Assembly (NCBI GenBank): GCA_902626245.1
Contig: CACOED010000005.1
Coordinates: 1-32,595 of the forward strand
DNA length: 32,595 bases
Reading direction: 5' to 3'
Source of the DNA: an uncultured Pelagibacteraceae bacterium
GTDB taxonomy: Bacteria; Pseudomonadota; Alphaproteobacteria; Pelagibacterales; Pelagibacteraceae
The stretch's first letter is position 1. Every line of letters begins with the position of its first letter. Shown one piece after another: positions 31,412 to 32,595 of this stretch. The notes below the pieces were generated by a model. That model was not told the origin of the DNA and did not search any database. It worked only from the letters and a program-made list of their open reading frames with translations. The position numbers and the translations under genes were made by a program.

Positions 31412-32218
31412 TTATATTTTTTTTATTAATTCTCCACCATAAATATATGGCTCTACTTTGCAAGCTAGACCATTAGATTTATCGCATTCTACAACAAGTC
31501 CGGATAATGTTGCGTCACCTTCTGCAGGGTAATGTTTTTTTGAATCTTTTTTTAAAAAACGGTTTAAAGAATTTTCTTTATTCATTCCTATAACAGAATT
31601 GTAGTCTCCACACATTCCTGCATCCGTTTGATAAGCTGTTCCATTAGTTAAAATTCTTACGTCATTCGTTGGAACATGTGTATGAGTTCCAACTACTAAG
31701 GTTGCTTTACCATCAAAAAAATGTCCCATTGCCATTTTTTCACTTGTAATTTCTCCATGAAAATCAACAACTAAAAAATCATAATCTTTTTTGAGTTTAT
31801 AATTTTTCATAAAATTTTTTGCAGTATTAAAAACATTATCACATTTTTTCATAAAAACATTTCCCATTAAATTTAATACGCCAACTTTAAAACCATTTTT
31901 TGATTCATAAATTCCAAATCCTTTTCCTGGAGAATTATCAGATATATTTTCTGGTCTTAAAAGTCTTACTTCTCTCTCTATATGATTTGCAGTTTCTTTC
32001 TGATCCCATACATGGTTTCCAGTTGTAATTACATCTACTCCTGAGTTAAATAAATCATTTGAAATTTCCTCTGTAATACCAACTCCTTGATCTGCAGCAT
32101 TTTCGCCATTAACTATAACAAAATTAATTTTTTTTTTTTCTAAAATATGTCTTAAATTCTTAACAATAGCTAGTCTTCCTGATCTACCAACAATATCACC
32201 TAAAAAAAAAATTCTCAT
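31412..32218 (-). CDS. YmdB-like metallophosphoesterase (TIGR00282-type family)
   Basis: MRIFFLGDIVGRSGRLAI, VNGENAADQGVGIT, TTGNHVWDQKE, VVDFHGEITSEKMAMGHFFDGKATLVVGTHTHVPTND. Confidence 0.94.
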   Translation of the reverse strand: MRIFFLGDIVGRSGRLAIVKNLRHILEKKKINFVIVNGENAADQGVGITEEISNDLFNSGVDVITTGNHVWDQKETANHIEREVRLLRPENISDNSPGKGFGIYESKNGFKVGVLNLMGNVFMKKCDNVFNTAKNFMKNYKLKKDYDFLVVDFHGEITSEKMAMGHFFDGKATLVVGTHTHVPTNDVRILTNGTAYQTDAGMCGDYNSVIGMNKENSLNRFLKKDSKKHYPAEGDATLSGLVVECDKSNGLACKVEPYIYGGELIKKI

Positions 32219-32595
32219 CTTAAAATATATTTTTCTGTAATTATTATATCTAATTTCTTATCATATTTATTAATTGGAACCTTATTTATTTTTTGACATG
32301 AAAGAGCAATACCTACTTTAAATATTTTTTTTTTATTTGAAATTTTCTGAATGTACCTGTCATAGTATCCACCTCCATATCCGATGCGATATAGTCTATT
32401 ATCAAAGGCTACTATTGGAACAAATATTATATCAGGTAAAACTTTTTTTATTTTTTCAGGTTCGGGGATTCCAAATTTGTTTACTTTTAATAAACCCTTT
32501 GAAGACCAATTATAAAAATCCATCTCATTATTTTTTGTTATAACAGGTAAACTTATTTGTATTCCTTTTTTTTTTTCTAAAATTTCAAGAATAGA
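32215..32595 (-). CDS. fthC: 5-formyltetrahydrofolate cyclo-ligase (N-terminus beyond the window edge)
   Basis: VPIVAFDNRLYRIGYGGGYYDRYI; the frame stays open to base 32595 (SILEILEKKKGIQISLPVITKNNEM), so the tracked Met at 32523 is internal. Confidence 0.88.
   Translation of the reverse strand, partial: SILEILEKKKGIQISLPVITKNNEMDFYNWSSKGLLKVNKFGIPEPEKIKKVLPDIIFVPIVAFDNRLYRIGYGGGYYDRYIQKISNKKKIFKVGIALSCQKINKVPINKYDKKLDIIITEKYILR

Noticed and set aside
32337-32543. 68-aa plus-strand ORF at the window end
   Set aside because: Antisense to the conserved fthC GYGGGYYDRY region.

Overview
The window is AT-rich and almost entirely coding. It looks like a chromosomal segment from a streamlined alphaproteobacterium, probably of the SAR11/Pelagibacterales type; that lineage call is an inference from composition, protein character and gene order. 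Nearly every ORF is a recognisable housekeeping gene: nadA(tail)-nadC; ppdK, glyS, glyQ and an S49 peptidase; ispB; pdxH; aroC; dxs-ispA-xseB; a Sua5/TsaC family gene plus an ABC-2 transporter pair; tRNA-Arg(TCG); rluD-rpoH. These are followed by a long minus-strand run: fthC(partial)-ymdB-like-yebC-ruvC-like-tolQRAB-pal-cpoB-tilS-ftsH-folP-glmM-thiD-purA. I found no CRISPR, mobile element, prophage, defence island or rRNA, and no clearly new multi-gene system. The best leads are: (1) a divergent, phage-type RuvC-like resolvase in the slot usually held by ruvC-ruvA-ruvB-(ybgC), with ruvA and ruvB absent from the locus; (2) three convergent gene pairs whose two stop codons share one palindromic TTAA; (3) small palindromes, hairpins and repeats in the few intergenic gaps (ftsH, tolQ, ispB, pal/cpoB); (4) a tRNA-Arg with a UCG anticodon.
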